In this document: in pieces, positions 9,235-18,691 of the stretch
Layout of the letters: each line of letters starts with the position of its first letter
Position numbering within the stretch: the first letter of the stretch is position 1
From: an uncultured Gemmatimonadota bacterium
GTDB taxonomy: Bacteria > Gemmatimonadota > Gemmatimonadetes > Longimicrobiales > Longimicrobiaceae
Assembly: GCA_902805735.1 (NCBI GenBank)
Contig: CADCTW010000031.1
Location: 1 to 63,632 of the forward strand
Reading direction: 5' to 3'
DNA length: 63,632 nt
Translations under genes and position numbers: made by a program
The notes under the pieces: model-generated
Database searches by the model: none
What the model was told of the DNA's origin: nothing
The model's input: only the letters and a program-made list of their open reading frames with translations

Positions 9235-9572
9235 GCGGAGCTCTGCGGGTGCGGGGTACCGGTGGTGCGTCTTCCAGGGTCCCGCAGGGCAAGCATCGGA
9301 CCATGGAGGGGCTCGAACGTGCGGGTGCGAGGTAAGTGGTTGTGCTGTATGTACTTGGATTCGCGCGGCGAGTGTCTCCCCCGGGGGACAGGGGCGGATG
9401 GGAGCCGCGGGCCGCGGACCGGGGGCAAATCGCGGAAACACAAGGTTTTACGGGGCATTCGCGCCGGGCGGGGCGCCCTGGCGGGGGGCGGGCCCGGGGC
9501 TTGCAAAGGGGATGGGCACAACTGGCCCATGGGGCGACAGTTTCGGAGAACCACATAGCAGAGGGTGACGGA
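9235..9572. other. Intergenic region between divergent recQ and ompA-like gene
   Basis: 338 bases that must contain two divergent promoters. I see G-rich stretches and short palindromes (CCCCCGGGGG near 9380, CCATGGGG near 9528) but no convincing -35/-10 pair. No family A, B or C repeat is present, in contrast to gene ends elsewhere in the window. Confidence 0.5.
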
Positions 9573-10265
9573 ATGACTACGCTTTCACGTAAGCTGACCG
9601 TGTTCGCCTGCGTTGGCACCCTGGGGATGTCGGGTGTGAGCGGGTGCGCTTCGCTGAACCGCACGGAGCAGGGTGCGGTGGTCGGAGCCGGGACCGGTGC
9701 GGCGGTCGGCGCGGTGATCGGCAAGCAGACCGGGAGCACGGCCCGCGGCGCCATCCTGGGCGCGGTGCTGGGCGGCGCGGCCGGCGCGGTGATCGGGCGG
9801 CGGATGGACAACCAGGCGCAGGAGCTGGAGCGCTCCCTTCCCAACGCCGAAGTGCAGCGCGTGGGCGAGGGGATCGCGGTGACCTTTGCGTCGGGGATCC
9901 TCTTCCCCTTCAACAGCACGCAGGTGATGCCGGCCGGGCAGGCCAACCTGGCGCAGCTCGCGCAGAGCCTGCAGCGCTACCCGGAGACCACGGTGCTGAT
10001 CGTGGGGCACACGGACAACGTGGGCGGCGACGCGTACAACATGGGCCTGTCGCAGAACCGCGCGCAGTCCGCCGCCAACTACCTGTACGCGCAGGGCATC
10101 GCCCGCAACCGCATCCGCACCGAGGGCCGCGGCGAGTCGGAGCCCATCGCCTCCAACGAGAGCGAGTCGGGCCGCGCGCAGAACCGCCGCGTCGAGGTCG
10201 CCATCTTCGCGAGCGAGCAGTACCGGCAGCAGATCCTGGGCGAGTACGGTAATCGCAGCCAGTAA
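9573..10265 (+). CDS. OmpA-family lipoprotein with glycine-zipper domain
   Basis: A 230-residue lipoprotein with lipobox VSGC. A glycine-zipper membrane segment follows (GAVVGAGTGAAVGAVIG, then GAILGAVLGGAAGAVIG), and then a C-terminal OmpA-like peptidoglycan-binding domain (ILFPFNSTQV, VLIVGHTDNVGGDAYN, LSQNRAQSAANYL, GRGESEPIASN, NRRVEVAIF). It should anchor the outer membrane to the cell wall. The RBS GAGGGTGA precedes the ATG at 9573, which fixes the start; the frame is open further upstream but lacks a signal peptide there. Confidence 0.93.
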   Translation: MTTLSRKLTVFACVGTLGMSGVSGCASLNRTEQGAVVGAGTGAAVGAVIGKQTGSTARGAILGAVLGGAAGAVIGRRMDNQAQELERSLPNAEVQRVGEGIAVTFASGILFPFNSTQVMPAGQANLAQLAQSLQRYPETTVLIVGHTDNVGGDAYNMGLSQNRAQSAANYLYAQGIARNRIRTEGRGESEPIASNESESGRAQNRRVEVAIFASEQYRQQILGEYGNRSQ

Positions 10266-10274
10266 AAAGCTGGG

Positions 10275-10328
10275 CTCACACAGAGACACAGAGGCACAGA
10301 GAAAGAACGTTTTTCTCTGTGCCTCTGT
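10275..10328. repeat. Family A palindrome, right arm truncated
   Basis: Left arm CTCACACAGAGACACAGAGG through CACAGAG, a short loop, then CTCTGTGCCTCTGT where it breaks off and family C sequence begins. It lies just after the ompA-like gene. The abrupt junction shows one repeat family abutting or inserted in another. Confidence 0.8.
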
Positions 10329-10392
10329 CGTTGGGGGCCCTCACCCGGCAGCTTACAGCTGCCACCCTCTCCCAGTAACTGCCCTGGGAGAG

Positions 10393-12004
10393 GAGCCTGT
10401 CCCGTAAAGCTCCAGAGGGGCGCGAGCGGCGGTTGGGCAGGATAGATTATCCTGCGTCCAACCAACTGGAGCTGCCGATGAGCTACAACTTCCGTCCGTA
10501 CGCGCAGGACCAGCTGTTCCTGATGCCGCCCTCGGTGCAGGAGTGGGTGAAGAAGGACAGCATGGTATGCTTCCTCTCGGATGTGGTCGACCAGTTCGAC
10601 GCCGCGGGGAGGCTGTCGGACTTCTACTCGCGGTACCGGAGCGACGGGTGGGGAGCGTCGGCCTTCCATCCGGTGATGATGGTCAAGGTGCTGCTCTACG
10701 GCTACACGAACGGGGTGACGAGCTCGCGCCGCCTTTCGGCGATGCTGGAGGTGGATGTGGCGTTCCGCTATCTGGCGGCGAACGAGCAACCGGATCACCG
10801 GACGATCAACGCGTTCCGGAGCACACACCGCGAGGCGCTGGAGGGGCTGTTCCTGGACGTGCTGGAGCTGTGCCAGGGAGCGGGGCTGGTGAAGCTGGGG
10901 AGGGTGGCACTGGACGGGCACCGGGTGGCGGGCAACGCCACGCAGTCGAAGAACCGGAAGCGGGCGAAGCTGGAGAAGGAGATCCAGCAGCTGCTGGACG
11001 AAGCGGCGCGCATCGATGCGCAGGAGGACCGGGAGCATGGGCCGGAGTCGCGCGGCGACGAGCTGCCCTCGGGGCTGAAGGACCCGGCGCAGCGAGCGGC
11101 GCGGCTGCAGAAGGCGCTGGAGGAGTTGGAGAAGAAGGAGGCGGCGCTGCAGAGAGCGCAGGCGGAGCGGATCGCGCAGCGGGACGAGGAAGAGCGGCGG
11201 ATGGGGAGGAAGAAGCGCGGTAAGAAGCCACGGGCACCCGAGGAGGTGAAGCTGCCAGAGGATGCGCGGGCGAACGGCACGGACCCGGAGAGCCGGGTGC
11301 TGAAGGCGAGAAACGGCGGCTGGCTGCAGGGTTACAATGGGCAGGCGATGGTCGACTGTGAGAGCCAGGTGATCGTGGCGCAGGAGCTGACGAATGAGGA
11401 AGCGGACGTGCGCCTGCTGGCTCCGATGCTGGCGCGGTGCGAGGCGCAGGTGGGCGCGCGGCCGAAGCAGCTGCTTGCGGATGCGGGCTACTGGTCCGAG
11501 GCTAACGGAGCGCTGGATGGGGAGGGTGGGACGGAACTGCTGATCGCGACGTTGCACTGGCCGAACGACAATCCCGAGCAGCACCCGCAGCGCGACCAGA
11601 TGGAAGCGAAGCTGGAGAACGAGGAGGGCAAAGCGGCCTACCGGCAGCGGTGCAGCACGGTCGAGCCGGTGTTCGGGCAGATGGTCATGCGGGGGCTGGA
11701 GCGCTTCCGGTTGCGCGGGAAGGTGAAGGCGCAACTGGAGTGGTCGCTCTGGTGCACGACGCACAACCTGCTGAAGCTCTGGCGGAAGGCGCAGCGCGTC
11801 CGTACGGGACGCGTGGGGGCGGGAGCGCTGGCGACGGCGGGTTGAAGGAGTCTTGCCGGCGCTTTTTTGCCCTGCTGAGAGCCTCCAGAGCGCCGCGGAG
11901 GCTCCTCCTAGCACAAACCCGCTCGGCCAAGCGCGGTCCTGACGGGCGGAGACCGGAACCGCGCTCGCCGCAAACGATCCTCTACAGGTTTGTCAGACAG
12001 GTTC
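10393..12004 (+). mobile_element. IS1182-type insertion sequence, complete
   Basis: 1,612 bp bounded by imperfect terminal inverted repeats: left GAGCCTGTCCCGTAAAGCT, right end (reverse complement) GAACCTGTCTGACAAACCT. It carries one transposase gene reading left to right and about 150 bp of right-end non-coding DNA. Flanking AGAG at 10389-10392 and 12005-12008 is a 4-bp target duplication. The uninterrupted target is preserved in another repeat copy at about 35160, which makes the boundaries secure to the base. The intact ORF, ends and duplication suggest recent insertion. Confidence 0.88.
10478..11845 (+). CDS. IS1182-family transposase
   Basis: A 455-residue DDE transposase. The N-terminus MSYNFRPYAQDQLFLMPPSV is characteristic of IS1182 transposases, with the N-terminal helical domain running to about residue 120 (HPVMMVKVLLYGYTNG). 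Likely catalytic acidic residues are Asp146 (VALDGHRV), the Asp in LLADAGYW, and the Glu in TVEPVFGQM. A charged, coiled-coil-like insert (about 155-255) lies between the first two, as is usual in this family. ATG at 10478 has GGAG a few bases upstream. The frame is intact, so the element may be active. Confidence 0.93.
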   Translation: MSYNFRPYAQDQLFLMPPSVQEWVKKDSMVCFLSDVVDQFDAAGRLSDFYSRYRSDGWGASAFHPVMMVKVLLYGYTNGVTSSRRLSAMLEVDVAFRYLAANEQPDHRTINAFRSTHREALEGLFLDVLELCQGAGLVKLGRVALDGHRVAGNATQSKNRKRAKLEKEIQQLLDEAARIDAQEDREHGPESRGDELPSGLKDPAQRAARLQKALEELEKKEAALQRAQAERIAQRDEEERRMGRKKRGKKPRAPEEVKLPEDARANGTDPESRVLKARNGGWLQGYNGQAMVDCESQVIVAQELTNEEADVRLLAPMLARCEAQVGARPKQLLADAGYWSEANGALDGEGGTELLIATLHWPNDNPEQHPQRDQMEAKLENEEGKAAYRQRCSTVEPVFGQMVMRGLERFRLRGKVKAQLEWSLWCTTHNLLKLWRKAQRVRTGRVGAGALATAG

Positions 12005-12196
12005 AGAGGGGACTACTTCGCGTGCGTGTACGGCCGAGGTCCAACAGGTCGTCCCGGTGCGGACGGCGGCCTCACACGGAGGCACAGGGACACGGAGGCA
12101 GCGCTCCTACCCGGATCGCCGCTGACGAAGTGGTCCCCTCTCCCACGCAGTTTGTGGGAGAGGGTGGCAGCTGTAAGCTGCCGGGTGAGGGCCTCT

Positions 12197-13582
12197 TCAG
12201 CAGTGCGAGCTCATCGCGTACCCGCGCTCCTGGTCCACCAGCGGGGCGCGGTAGTCGCCGCTGAAGCAGGCAGTGCAGAAGCTGCCTGCGCCGCTCACCC
12301 CGTCCAGCATCCCCTCCTGCGAAAGGTAGCCGAGGGAGTCCACGCCCAGGTAGGCGGCGATCTCGTCCGGGGTGCGGTTGGCGGCGATCAGCTCCTCCCG
12401 GGTGGGCATGTCGATGCCGTAGAAGCACGGGTGCCGCACGGGGGGGGAGGCGAGGCGGAAGTGCACCTCCTTCGCCCCCGCCTCGCGCAGCATGTTCACC
12501 AGCCCGCGGCTCGTGGTGCCGCGCACCAGGGAGTCGTCCACCACCACCACGCGCTTCCCCGCCAGGATCTCGCGGACGGCGTTGTACTTCATCCGCACCT
12601 TGAAGTCGCGCCCCGCCTGCGACGGCTCGATGAAGGTGCGGCCGACGTAGTGGTTGCGGATCAGGCCCAGCTCGAAGGGGATGCCGCTCTGCTCCGCGTA
12701 GCCCAGCGCGGCCGAGTTGGCCGAATCCGGCACGGAGATCACGATGTCCGCGTCGGCCGGGTGCTCGTCGGCCAGGCGGCGGCCGAAGACGCGGCGGGCG
12801 CGGTCCACCGAGTAGCCCCACAGGTGCGTGTCCGGCCGGGCGAAGTAGACCAGCTCGAAGATGCACGGCTGCGGCTCGCCCTCGGGGCGCAGGGGGCGCA
12901 GCGAGGTCATCTCGGTGCCCTGGATGCGCAGCACCTCGCCCGGCTCCACGTCGCGCACGAAGCGGGCGCCCATGATGTCCAGCGCGCAGCTCTCCGACGC
13001 CACCACGACGCCCCCGGCGGGGAGGTGGCCGATCACGAGCGGGCGGTAGCCGAAAGGGTCGCGCGCGGCGTACAGCGTGTCGTTCACGGTGATGAGCACG
13101 GAGAACGCGCCCGTGAGCTGCGACAGCGCGTCGTCGATCTGCGCCTCCACCCCGCCGCGCGGGGAGCGGGCTATGAGGTGAACGATGGTCTCGCTGTCGA
13201 TGCTGCTCTGGAAGAGCGCGCCCTCGTTCACCAGCCGGGAGCGCAGCTCGTTGGCGTTGGTGAGGTTGCCGTTGTGCACCAGCGCGAGCTGCCCCTCGCG
13301 GTAGCCCACGCGGATGGGCTGCGAGTTCTTGAGCCCCGCGCCCCCCGCCGTGGAGTAGCGGATGTGCCCCAGCGCCACGTCTCCCGGAAGGCCCGCCAGC
13401 ACCTCCTCGTTGAACCCCTCGGAGACCAGCCCCGGGGCGCGGTGGCGGTGGGCGACGCCGGTCTTGCGGTCGTACGCGGTGATCCCGGCGGCTTCCTGGC
13501 CGCGGTGCTGAAGCGCGTACATGCCGAGATAAACGAGCTTGGCGGCCTCGGACGTGCCGGAGACCGCTACGATTCCACACAT
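12197..13582 (-). CDS. purF: Amidophosphoribosyltransferase
   Basis: 461 residues. Catalyses the first committed step of purine synthesis, from PRPP and glutamine to phosphoribosylamine. Cys2 (MCGIVAVSG) is the mature glutaminase nucleophile after Met removal. The glutaminase domain shows HIRYSTAG and LVHNGNLTN. The phosphoribosyltransferase PRPP loop is VVVVDDSLVRGTTS. Cysteines in PCIFE, PCFYGID and FCTACFSGDY match the ligands of the [4Fe-4S]-containing B. subtilis-type enzyme. It lies on the same strand as purL, purQ, purS and purC but separated from them by a DinB-like gene and repeats. Confidence 0.96.
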   Translation of the reverse strand: MCGIVAVSGTSEAAKLVYLGMYALQHRGQEAAGITAYDRKTGVAHRHRAPGLVSEGFNEEVLAGLPGDVALGHIRYSTAGGAGLKNSQPIRVGYREGQLALVHNGNLTNANELRSRLVNEGALFQSSIDSETIVHLIARSPRGGVEAQIDDALSQLTGAFSVLITVNDTLYAARDPFGYRPLVIGHLPAGGVVVASESCALDIMGARFVRDVEPGEVLRIQGTEMTSLRPLRPEGEPQPCIFELVYFARPDTHLWGYSVDRARRVFGRRLADEHPADADIVISVPDSANSAALGYAEQSGIPFELGLIRNHYVGRTFIEPSQAGRDFKVRMKYNAVREILAGKRVVVVDDSLVRGTTSRGLVNMLREAGAKEVHFRLASPPVRHPCFYGIDMPTREELIAANRTPDEIAAYLGVDSLGYLSQEGMLDGVSGAGSFCTACFSGDYRAPLVDQERGYAMSSHC

Positions 13583-13661
13583 GGCATCCTCATGGTACTT
13601 GCGTGTGCGGCGTGCGCCGCGCGAGCCGCTGCATACACCGCTGGGGCGGGATGGTGCGGCG

Positions 13662-14162
13662 TCACCGGTGCTCGTGCCCGGCCGGCTGCGCGATCTGCCG
13701 CAGCGCGCCCAGGTGGTACGCGGAGTGGGCCACCACCGCCATCGCCGCCGTCAGCGCCTCGGGGCCCAGCGCGCTCTCCGCCGCGAGCTGTCCGCGGATC
13801 GCCTGGTACTCGGCGCGGAGGGACGCGCGCAGCCCGGACCACCCGCGCTCGTCCACGCTGGACACGGCCCAGCTCTCGGCCCAGTTCACCACGGGATGCT
13901 CCCCGCGAAGCTGCGCCGCGGCGATGCGCAGGCTGAACGCCAGGTGCGACGTGTGCGCCGCCGCGCTCCTGCGCCCAGCCCCCGGCGCCCGCGACGCTTC
14001 CTGCGGCGTCATCGCGTCCAGCGTCCCGAACACGCCCGACCCCGGCTGGTTGCTCACGAACCAGGTGATGTTCGGATCGCGCGGCCCTTCGAATGCTTCC
14101 GCCAGCAGCTCCAGCACCGAGCCGAGCGCCGTGGCCTGTGGGAGCGTTTCCATGCGTATCAT
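13662..14162 (-). CDS. DinB-family protein
   Basis: 166 residues with the four-helix DinB/YfiT-like pattern. Candidate metal His residues are in AHTSHLAF and AHSAYHLGALRQ, the second being the usual C-terminal HxxxHxG motif. Proteins of this fold include thiol-dependent transferases such as bacillithiol transferases; bshA in the same window makes that possible here but does not prove it. ATG 14153 (METLPQ) is an alternative start. It sits 79 bases upstream of purF and may be co-transcribed with it. A second family member lies at 49301. Confidence 0.75.
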   Translation of the reverse strand: MIRMETLPQATALGSVLELLAEAFEGPRDPNITWFVSNQPGSGVFGTLDAMTPQEASRAPGAGRRSAAAHTSHLAFSLRIAAAQLRGEHPVVNWAESWAVSSVDERGWSGLRASLRAEYQAIRGQLAAESALGPEALTAAMAVVAHSAYHLGALRQIAQPAGHEHR

Positions 14163-14181
14163 GCGGTTGATGTGAACAGCG

Positions 14182-14210
14182 GCTCACACAGAGGCACAGA
14201 GACTCAGAGA
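14182..14210. repeat. Family A half-repeat
   Basis: One arm only, GGCTCACACAGAGGCACAGA then GACTCAGAGA, directly beside a family B copy and upstream of the DinB-like gene. Confidence 0.75.
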
Positions 14211-14238
14211 GCCTGTTCCTGCGGCGCGTCCCTTACGC

Positions 14239-14371
14239 GAGCGAATGAATTCGCCGCTGCAACCACGCGAAGTGCCCCTGCGGGCACTGTGTCCTGCGAG
14301 CCAGAGCGGCGGGAAACAGACCGCGAAGGCGGTCTTTGCGTTGGTCCAGCGGCGAATTCATTCGCTCCTGG
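14239..14371. repeat. Family B intergenic palindrome, copy 2
   Basis: Outer arms GAGCGAATGAATTCGCCGCT and AGCGGCGAATTCATTCGCTC are perfect inverted repeats at least 20 bases long, about 95 bases apart. The interior has further hairpins (AGTGCCCCTGCGGGCACT and ACCGCGAAGGCGGT). It lies beyond the 3' end of purL. Confidence 0.85.
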
Positions 14372-14419
14372 AACGCGGCCCGCGCGTACGCGAAAACCGT
14401 CGGACCGCCCCCACAGGGA

Positions 14420-16726
14420 TCACTCCTGCCCGTTCTGCACTTCGGAGCGCAGCGAGGTGCCGACGTCCGCGACGCTGCCGTCCATGCGGCGCGGGATCGC
14501 GGACTCGTAGACGCGCGCCAGCTCCGCGATGGGCGCGTCGATGGTGGCCGCCGGCGTGGCGACGCGGAAGCGGCCGCCGCGAGCGCCCACCGCGCCGATG
14601 CGCGTGACGGGGACGCCGTGGCCGCCCACCAGCTCCGCCAGCCGCTCCCAGTCATCCGGGCGGCAGGAGACGACCACACGGCTCTGCGACTCGCCGAAAA
14701 GGAGGGCCGCGGGATGGATTCCGTCCGCCAGCTCCACCTCCACGCCGTGCGCGGCGGGGAAGGCGCACTCGGCCAGGGCCACGGCCAGGCCGCCCTCGGC
14801 GGTGTCGTGCGCGGAGCGGACGAGGCCGGCGCGGATGGCGGCGAGGAGGGCGCGCTGCAGGGCGGCTTCGGCCTGCAGGTCCAGGGCGGGCGCGTCGCCG
14901 GCCATGCGGCCGTGCACCACTTTGAGGTACTCGCTTCCGCCCAGCTCCTCGCGGTTGGTGCCCAGCAGCCCGATCACGTCGCCCTCGGCCTTGAAGGCGA
15001 CGGTGGTGATGTGGGCGAGATCCTCCACCAGCCCCACCATCCCGATGGTGGGGGTGGGATAGATGGCGCCGAGCGGGTTCTCGTTGTACAGCGACACGTT
15101 GCCGCCGGTGATGGGCGTCTCCAGCACCGTGCACGCTTCGCCGATGCCGCGGAGCGACTCGGCGAGCTGGAAGTACACCTCGGGCTTCAGCGGATTGCCG
15201 AAGTTGAGGTTGTCGGTCACGGCGCGGGGCAGGGCGCCGGAGCACACCAGGTTGCGCGCCGCCTCCGCCACGGCGATCTGCCCGCCGCGGTAGGGGTTCA
15301 GGTACACGTAGCGGGAGTTGCAGTCCACCGTGGCGGCGATGGCCCGGTCCGTCCCGCGCAGCCGCAGCACGGCGGCGTCCGATCCGGGCCCGACCACCGT
15401 GTTGGTGCGCACGGTGCTGTCGTACTGCTCGTACACCCAGCGCTTGGACGCCACCGTGGGGGAGTCCAGGATCCGCATCAGCGTCCAGGTGGGGTCCGCC
15501 TCCTCCGGGCGCGGCTCCAGCGCGCCGATCGTCCAGCGGCGCAGCTCCACCACGGCGGGCGACTCCACGCCCTGGCGCGTGTAGGTGGGGCAGGCGTTCA
15601 CCAGCGGCTCGCCGGGGAGGTCCACCACCACCTCGCCGTTCTCCAGCACCACGTAGCGGCCGGTGCCGGTGACGTGGCCGATGGTCTCCGCGTCCAGCCC
15701 CCACCTGCCCAGGATGCCGCGCACCTCCTCCTCGCGCCCCTCCCTGGCCACCACCAGCATGCGCTCCTGCGTCTCGGAGAGGAGGATCTCGTAGGGAGTC
15801 ATCCCCGGCTCGCGCACGGGGACGCGGGTGATCTCGATCTCCACCCCGGTCCCGCCGCGCGCGGCCATCTCGGTGGAGGAGGAGACGAGCCCCGCGGCGC
15901 CCATGTCCTGGATCCCCACGATGTGGCCGGAGCGGATCAGCTCCAGCGAGGCTTCCAGGAGGAGCTTCTCGGTGAAGGGGTCGCCCACCTGCACCATGGG
16001 CCGCTTGGCCTCGGCCTCCTCGCTCAGCTCGGCGGAGGCGAAGGTGGCGCCGTGGATGCCGTCGCGCCCCGTCCGCGCGCCCACGGCCATGATGGGATTG
16101 CCCACGCCCTCGGCCACGCCGCGGATGAGCTCGTCCGTCTTCATCAGCCCCACGCACATGGCGTTGACGAGCGGATTGCCCTCGTACGCCCCGTCGAAGT
16201 ACACCTCGCCGGCCACGGTGGGGATGCCCACGCAGTTGCCGTAGTCACCGATCCCCTTGACCACGCCCGCCACCAGGTACTTCACCCGGTCGCCGCCGGC
16301 CCCGTCCAGCTCGCCGAAGCGGAGGGAGTTGAGCATGGCGATGGGCCGCGCCCCCATGGTGAACACGTCGCGCAGGATGCCGCCGACCCCCGTGGCGGCC
16401 CCCTGGTACGGCTCCACGGCCGATGGATGGTTGTGCGACTCGATCTTGAAGGCCACGGCCAGCCCGCCGCCCACGTCGATGACGCCGGCGTTCTCGCCCG
16501 GCCCCTGCAGCACCCAGGGCGCCTCGGTGGGGAGCTTCTTGAGAAGGGGGCGGCTGTTCTTGTAGCCGCAGTGCTCGCTCCACATGGCGCTGAACACCCC
16601 CAGCTCCGTATACGTGGGCTCGCGCTCCAGGATGCCCAGGATCAGCTCGTACTCCTCGGGCGAAAGCTTGTGCTCCGCGACCAGCTCGGGGGTGATCGCG
16701 GGGTCTCCTGCACGGGATTGCGGCAT
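14420..16726 (-). CDS. purL: Phosphoribosylformylglycinamidine synthase, subunit II
   Basis: 768 residues, the length of the small PurL that works with PurS and PurQ. It makes FGAM from FGAR, ATP and ammonia supplied by PurQ. Motifs include [15 protein letters not shown], the ATP/Mg region [31 protein letters not shown] and [12 protein letters not shown]. The start is taken at ATG 16726 ([15 protein letters not shown]). The frame continues upstream, but the extra residues (MSLCLCVSP) are simply a translation of the adjacent intergenic repeat. Confidence 0.96.
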   Translation of the reverse strand: MPQSRAGDPAITPELVAEHKLSPEEYELILGILEREPTYTELGVFSAMWSEHCGYKNSRPLLKKLPTEAPWVLQGPGENAGVIDVGGGLAVAFKIESHNHPSAVEPYQGAATGVGGILRDVFTMGARPIAMLNSLRFGELDGAGGDRVKYLVAGVVKGIGDYGNCVGIPTVAGEVYFDGAYEGNPLVNAMCVGLMKTDELIRGVAEGVGNPIMAVGARTGRDGIHGATFASAELSEEAEAKRPMVQVGDPFTEKLLLEASLELIRSGHIVGIQDMGAAGLVSSSTEMAARGGTGVEIEITRVPVREPGMTPYEILLSETQERMLVVAREGREEEVRGILGRWGLDAETIGHVTGTGRYVVLENGEVVVDLPGEPLVNACPTYTRQGVESPAVVELRRWTIGALEPRPEEADPTWTLMRILDSPTVASKRWVYEQYDSTVRTNTVVGPGSDAAVLRLRGTDRAIAATVDCNSRYVYLNPYRGGQIAVAEAARNLVCSGALPRAVTDNLNFGNPLKPEVYFQLAESLRGIGEACTVLETPITGGNVSLYNENPLGAIYPTPTIGMVGLVEDLAHITTVAFKAEGDVIGLLGTNREELGGSEYLKVVHGRMAGDAPALDLQAEAALQRALLAAIRAGLVRSAHDTAEGGLAVALAECAFPAAHGVEVELADGIHPAALLFGESQSRVVVSCRPDDWERLAELVGGHGVPVTRIGAVGARGGRFRVATPAATIDAPIAELARVYESAIPRRMDGSVADVGTSLRSEVQNGQE

Positions 16727-16745
16727 AACCTTTCGGAAGACGGGG

Positions 16746-16823
16746 CTCACACAGAGACACAGAGACACAGAGAAAAAGGTTCTCGTCTGTTCTCTGTGTC
16801 TCTGTGTCTCTGTGTCTCTGTGT
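16746..16823. repeat. Family A palindrome with expanded arms
   Basis: Arms built from GAGACACA / TGTGTCTC units (CTCACACAGAGACACAGAGA and TCTGTGTCTCTGTGTCTCTG) around a short loop. Both neighbouring genes run leftward. If it terminates transcription, it would separate the 17.7 kb gene from purL. Confidence 0.85.
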
Positions 16824-16828
16824 GATGA

Positions 16829-17704
16829 TCATGGCCGTGGCACTGCCCTCGGCGCCACGTTCCGTTCGCGGGTGCGGCGGCGGGTCTGCGCGGTGTCCGC
16901 GGGGACGGCGCCGGGGGCGCGGGTGCGGACCGTGTTTTCCTGCACGCGGTTCTCGCGGGCGCGGCGCACGTCGTCCACGGCGGTCGCGGGGGCGCCCTGG
17001 GACGAGTCTACGCGGGCCACGTCGTCCTCGGGGCTGTCCACACCGGTGCGGGTGATGGCGCCGCGGTCGTCCGGGCGGGTGTCGTCCGTGCGGGTGCGCG
17101 CGTCCAGGCTGCCGGCGCGCGCGGGGGCGCCGCCGGCGGTGCCGCGGCGGTCCGCGCCCGCGTCGTCTTCGCGGCGGATGATGGTGGTGCGGCCGCCCGG
17201 CGCGCCCTCACCCTCCACGCGCACGCCGCCCACCCGGGCGGGGGGGCGCGCGCCGGGGCGGCCGATGATGGTGCGGCCCGGCTCCTCGCGGGCGCCCTCG
17301 ATCAGCTCCTCGGCCGGCTCGCTGCGGATGTCGCGCATCTGGATGGGCGCCTCGCCGCGGCCCCGCGGCGCCGAACGGACCAGGCCGCTCTCGCGCGACT
17401 CGTCCGCGCGGTCCAGGGCGGCGACGGCGCTGGGGCCGGCGAAGCGGCGGCGGCCCGTGCGGAAGACGGCGGCGACCACGCGGTCGTTCTGCACGAACAC
17501 CACGTCGTCCGAGCCGCAGCGCACGGCGCAGCCGTTCAGGTAGTAGAGGTAGCTCCAGTCGCCCGCGGTGCGCACCGTCACCGGGTCGCCGAGCACCGAG
17601 CGGACCTGCGCCGTGGACATCCCCTGCGAGATCGTCTGCGCGGCGGCGGGCGTGCCCAGAACGAGCGCCGCCGCCACCCATGCCATCATCCTCGCTTCCG
17701 CCAT
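16829..17704 (-). CDS. Exported protein with BamE/SmpA-like N-terminal domain and disordered tail
   Basis: 291 residues. A cleavable-looking signal peptide (MAWVAAALVLGTPAAAQ) is followed by a short domain resembling the BamE/OmlA fold: the helical GMSTAQVRSVLGDPVTV, then strands around DWSYLYYLNG and DDVVFVQNDRVVAAVF. The remaining 190 residues are rich in Arg, Asp, Thr, Pro and Ala and probably unstructured. It is likely periplasmic. It begins 25 bases after the purQ stop, so it may be carried on the purine transcript. A direct role in beta-barrel assembly is not established. Confidence 0.65.
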   Translation of the reverse strand: MAEARMMAWVAAALVLGTPAAAQTISQGMSTAQVRSVLGDPVTVRTAGDWSYLYYLNGCAVRCGSDDVVFVQNDRVVAAVFRTGRRRFAGPSAVAALDRADESRESGLVRSAPRGRGEAPIQMRDIRSEPAEELIEGAREEPGRTIIGRPGARPPARVGGVRVEGEGAPGGRTTIIRREDDAGADRRGTAGGAPARAGSLDARTRTDDTRPDDRGAITRTGVDSPEDDVARVDSSQGAPATAVDDVRRARENRVQENTVRTRAPGAVPADTAQTRRRTRERNVAPRAVPRP

Positions 17705-17729
17705 CGCTCCCTCCCCGTGAGTGCGCCGG

Positions 17730-18421
<692 letters not shown>

Positions 18422-18425
<4 letters not shown>

Positions 18426-18691
18426 CGGGCGCTCCCGCTGGCCGCCGCCACCCGCACGCTGAAGTCTTCCGTCACCGGGTTGGCCAGGAGCTGGCGGCAC
18501 ATGGCCTGGCTCCGCTCCCGCGCCTCGTCCTCGTCCTCGGCGTCGAGCTGGAAGACGATCAGCCGCCCCACGTGCACCTCGCGCACGCCGTGGAAGCCCA
18601 GGGCGCCCAGCGCGCCGGACACGGCGTTGCCCTGCGGGTCCAGGATGCCGCGGCGGGGGGTCACGCGCACTTCGATCTGGTACTCCGTCAC
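18422..18691 (-). CDS. purS: Phosphoribosylformylglycinamidine synthase, PurS subunit
   Basis: 89 residues. The small bridging subunit of FGAM synthase that channels ammonia from PurQ to PurL. The sequence (EYQIEVRVTPRRGILDPQGN, GVREVHVGRLIVFQLD, CRQLLANPVTEDF) is typical. It starts with GTG at 18691 behind a strong RBS GGAGGAG and overlaps the end of pssA by four bases (GTGA) and the start of purQ by four bases. Confidence 0.95.

Larger units (their letters stand above)
10329..12190. repeat. Family C composite intergenic repeat, split by the IS element
   Basis: Left part 10329-10392 reads GGCCCTCACCCGGCAGCTTA, then a CCCTCTCCCAGTAACTGCCC hairpin and TGGGAGAG. After the insertion, 12005-12190 continues with AGAGGGGACTACTTCG and ends with the inverted arm TGGGAGAGGGTGGCAGCTGT and AAGCTGCCGGGTGAGGGCC. 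Removing the IS and one AGAG restores GGGAGAGGGGACTACTTCG, identical to the intact copy at about 35155-35180. A family A half-arm (12071-12094) lies inside. Confidence 0.8.

Noticed and set aside
16727..16768. N-terminal extension of purL reading MSLCLCVSP, and similar starts in front of several other genes
   Set aside because: These residues are the translation of family A repeat arms (the other frame gives HTETQRHRE). They are not conserved protein sequence, so starts were moved to the family N-termini.
14336..16825. An 829-codon plus-strand frame opposite purL
   Set aside because: Low-complexity His/Val/Arg/Gly composition and full overlap with an unmistakable purL.
16829..17704. Naming the gene after purQ as bamE
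   Set aside because: Only the first domain resembles the BamE fold, and the protein is more than twice the usual length with a disordered tail.
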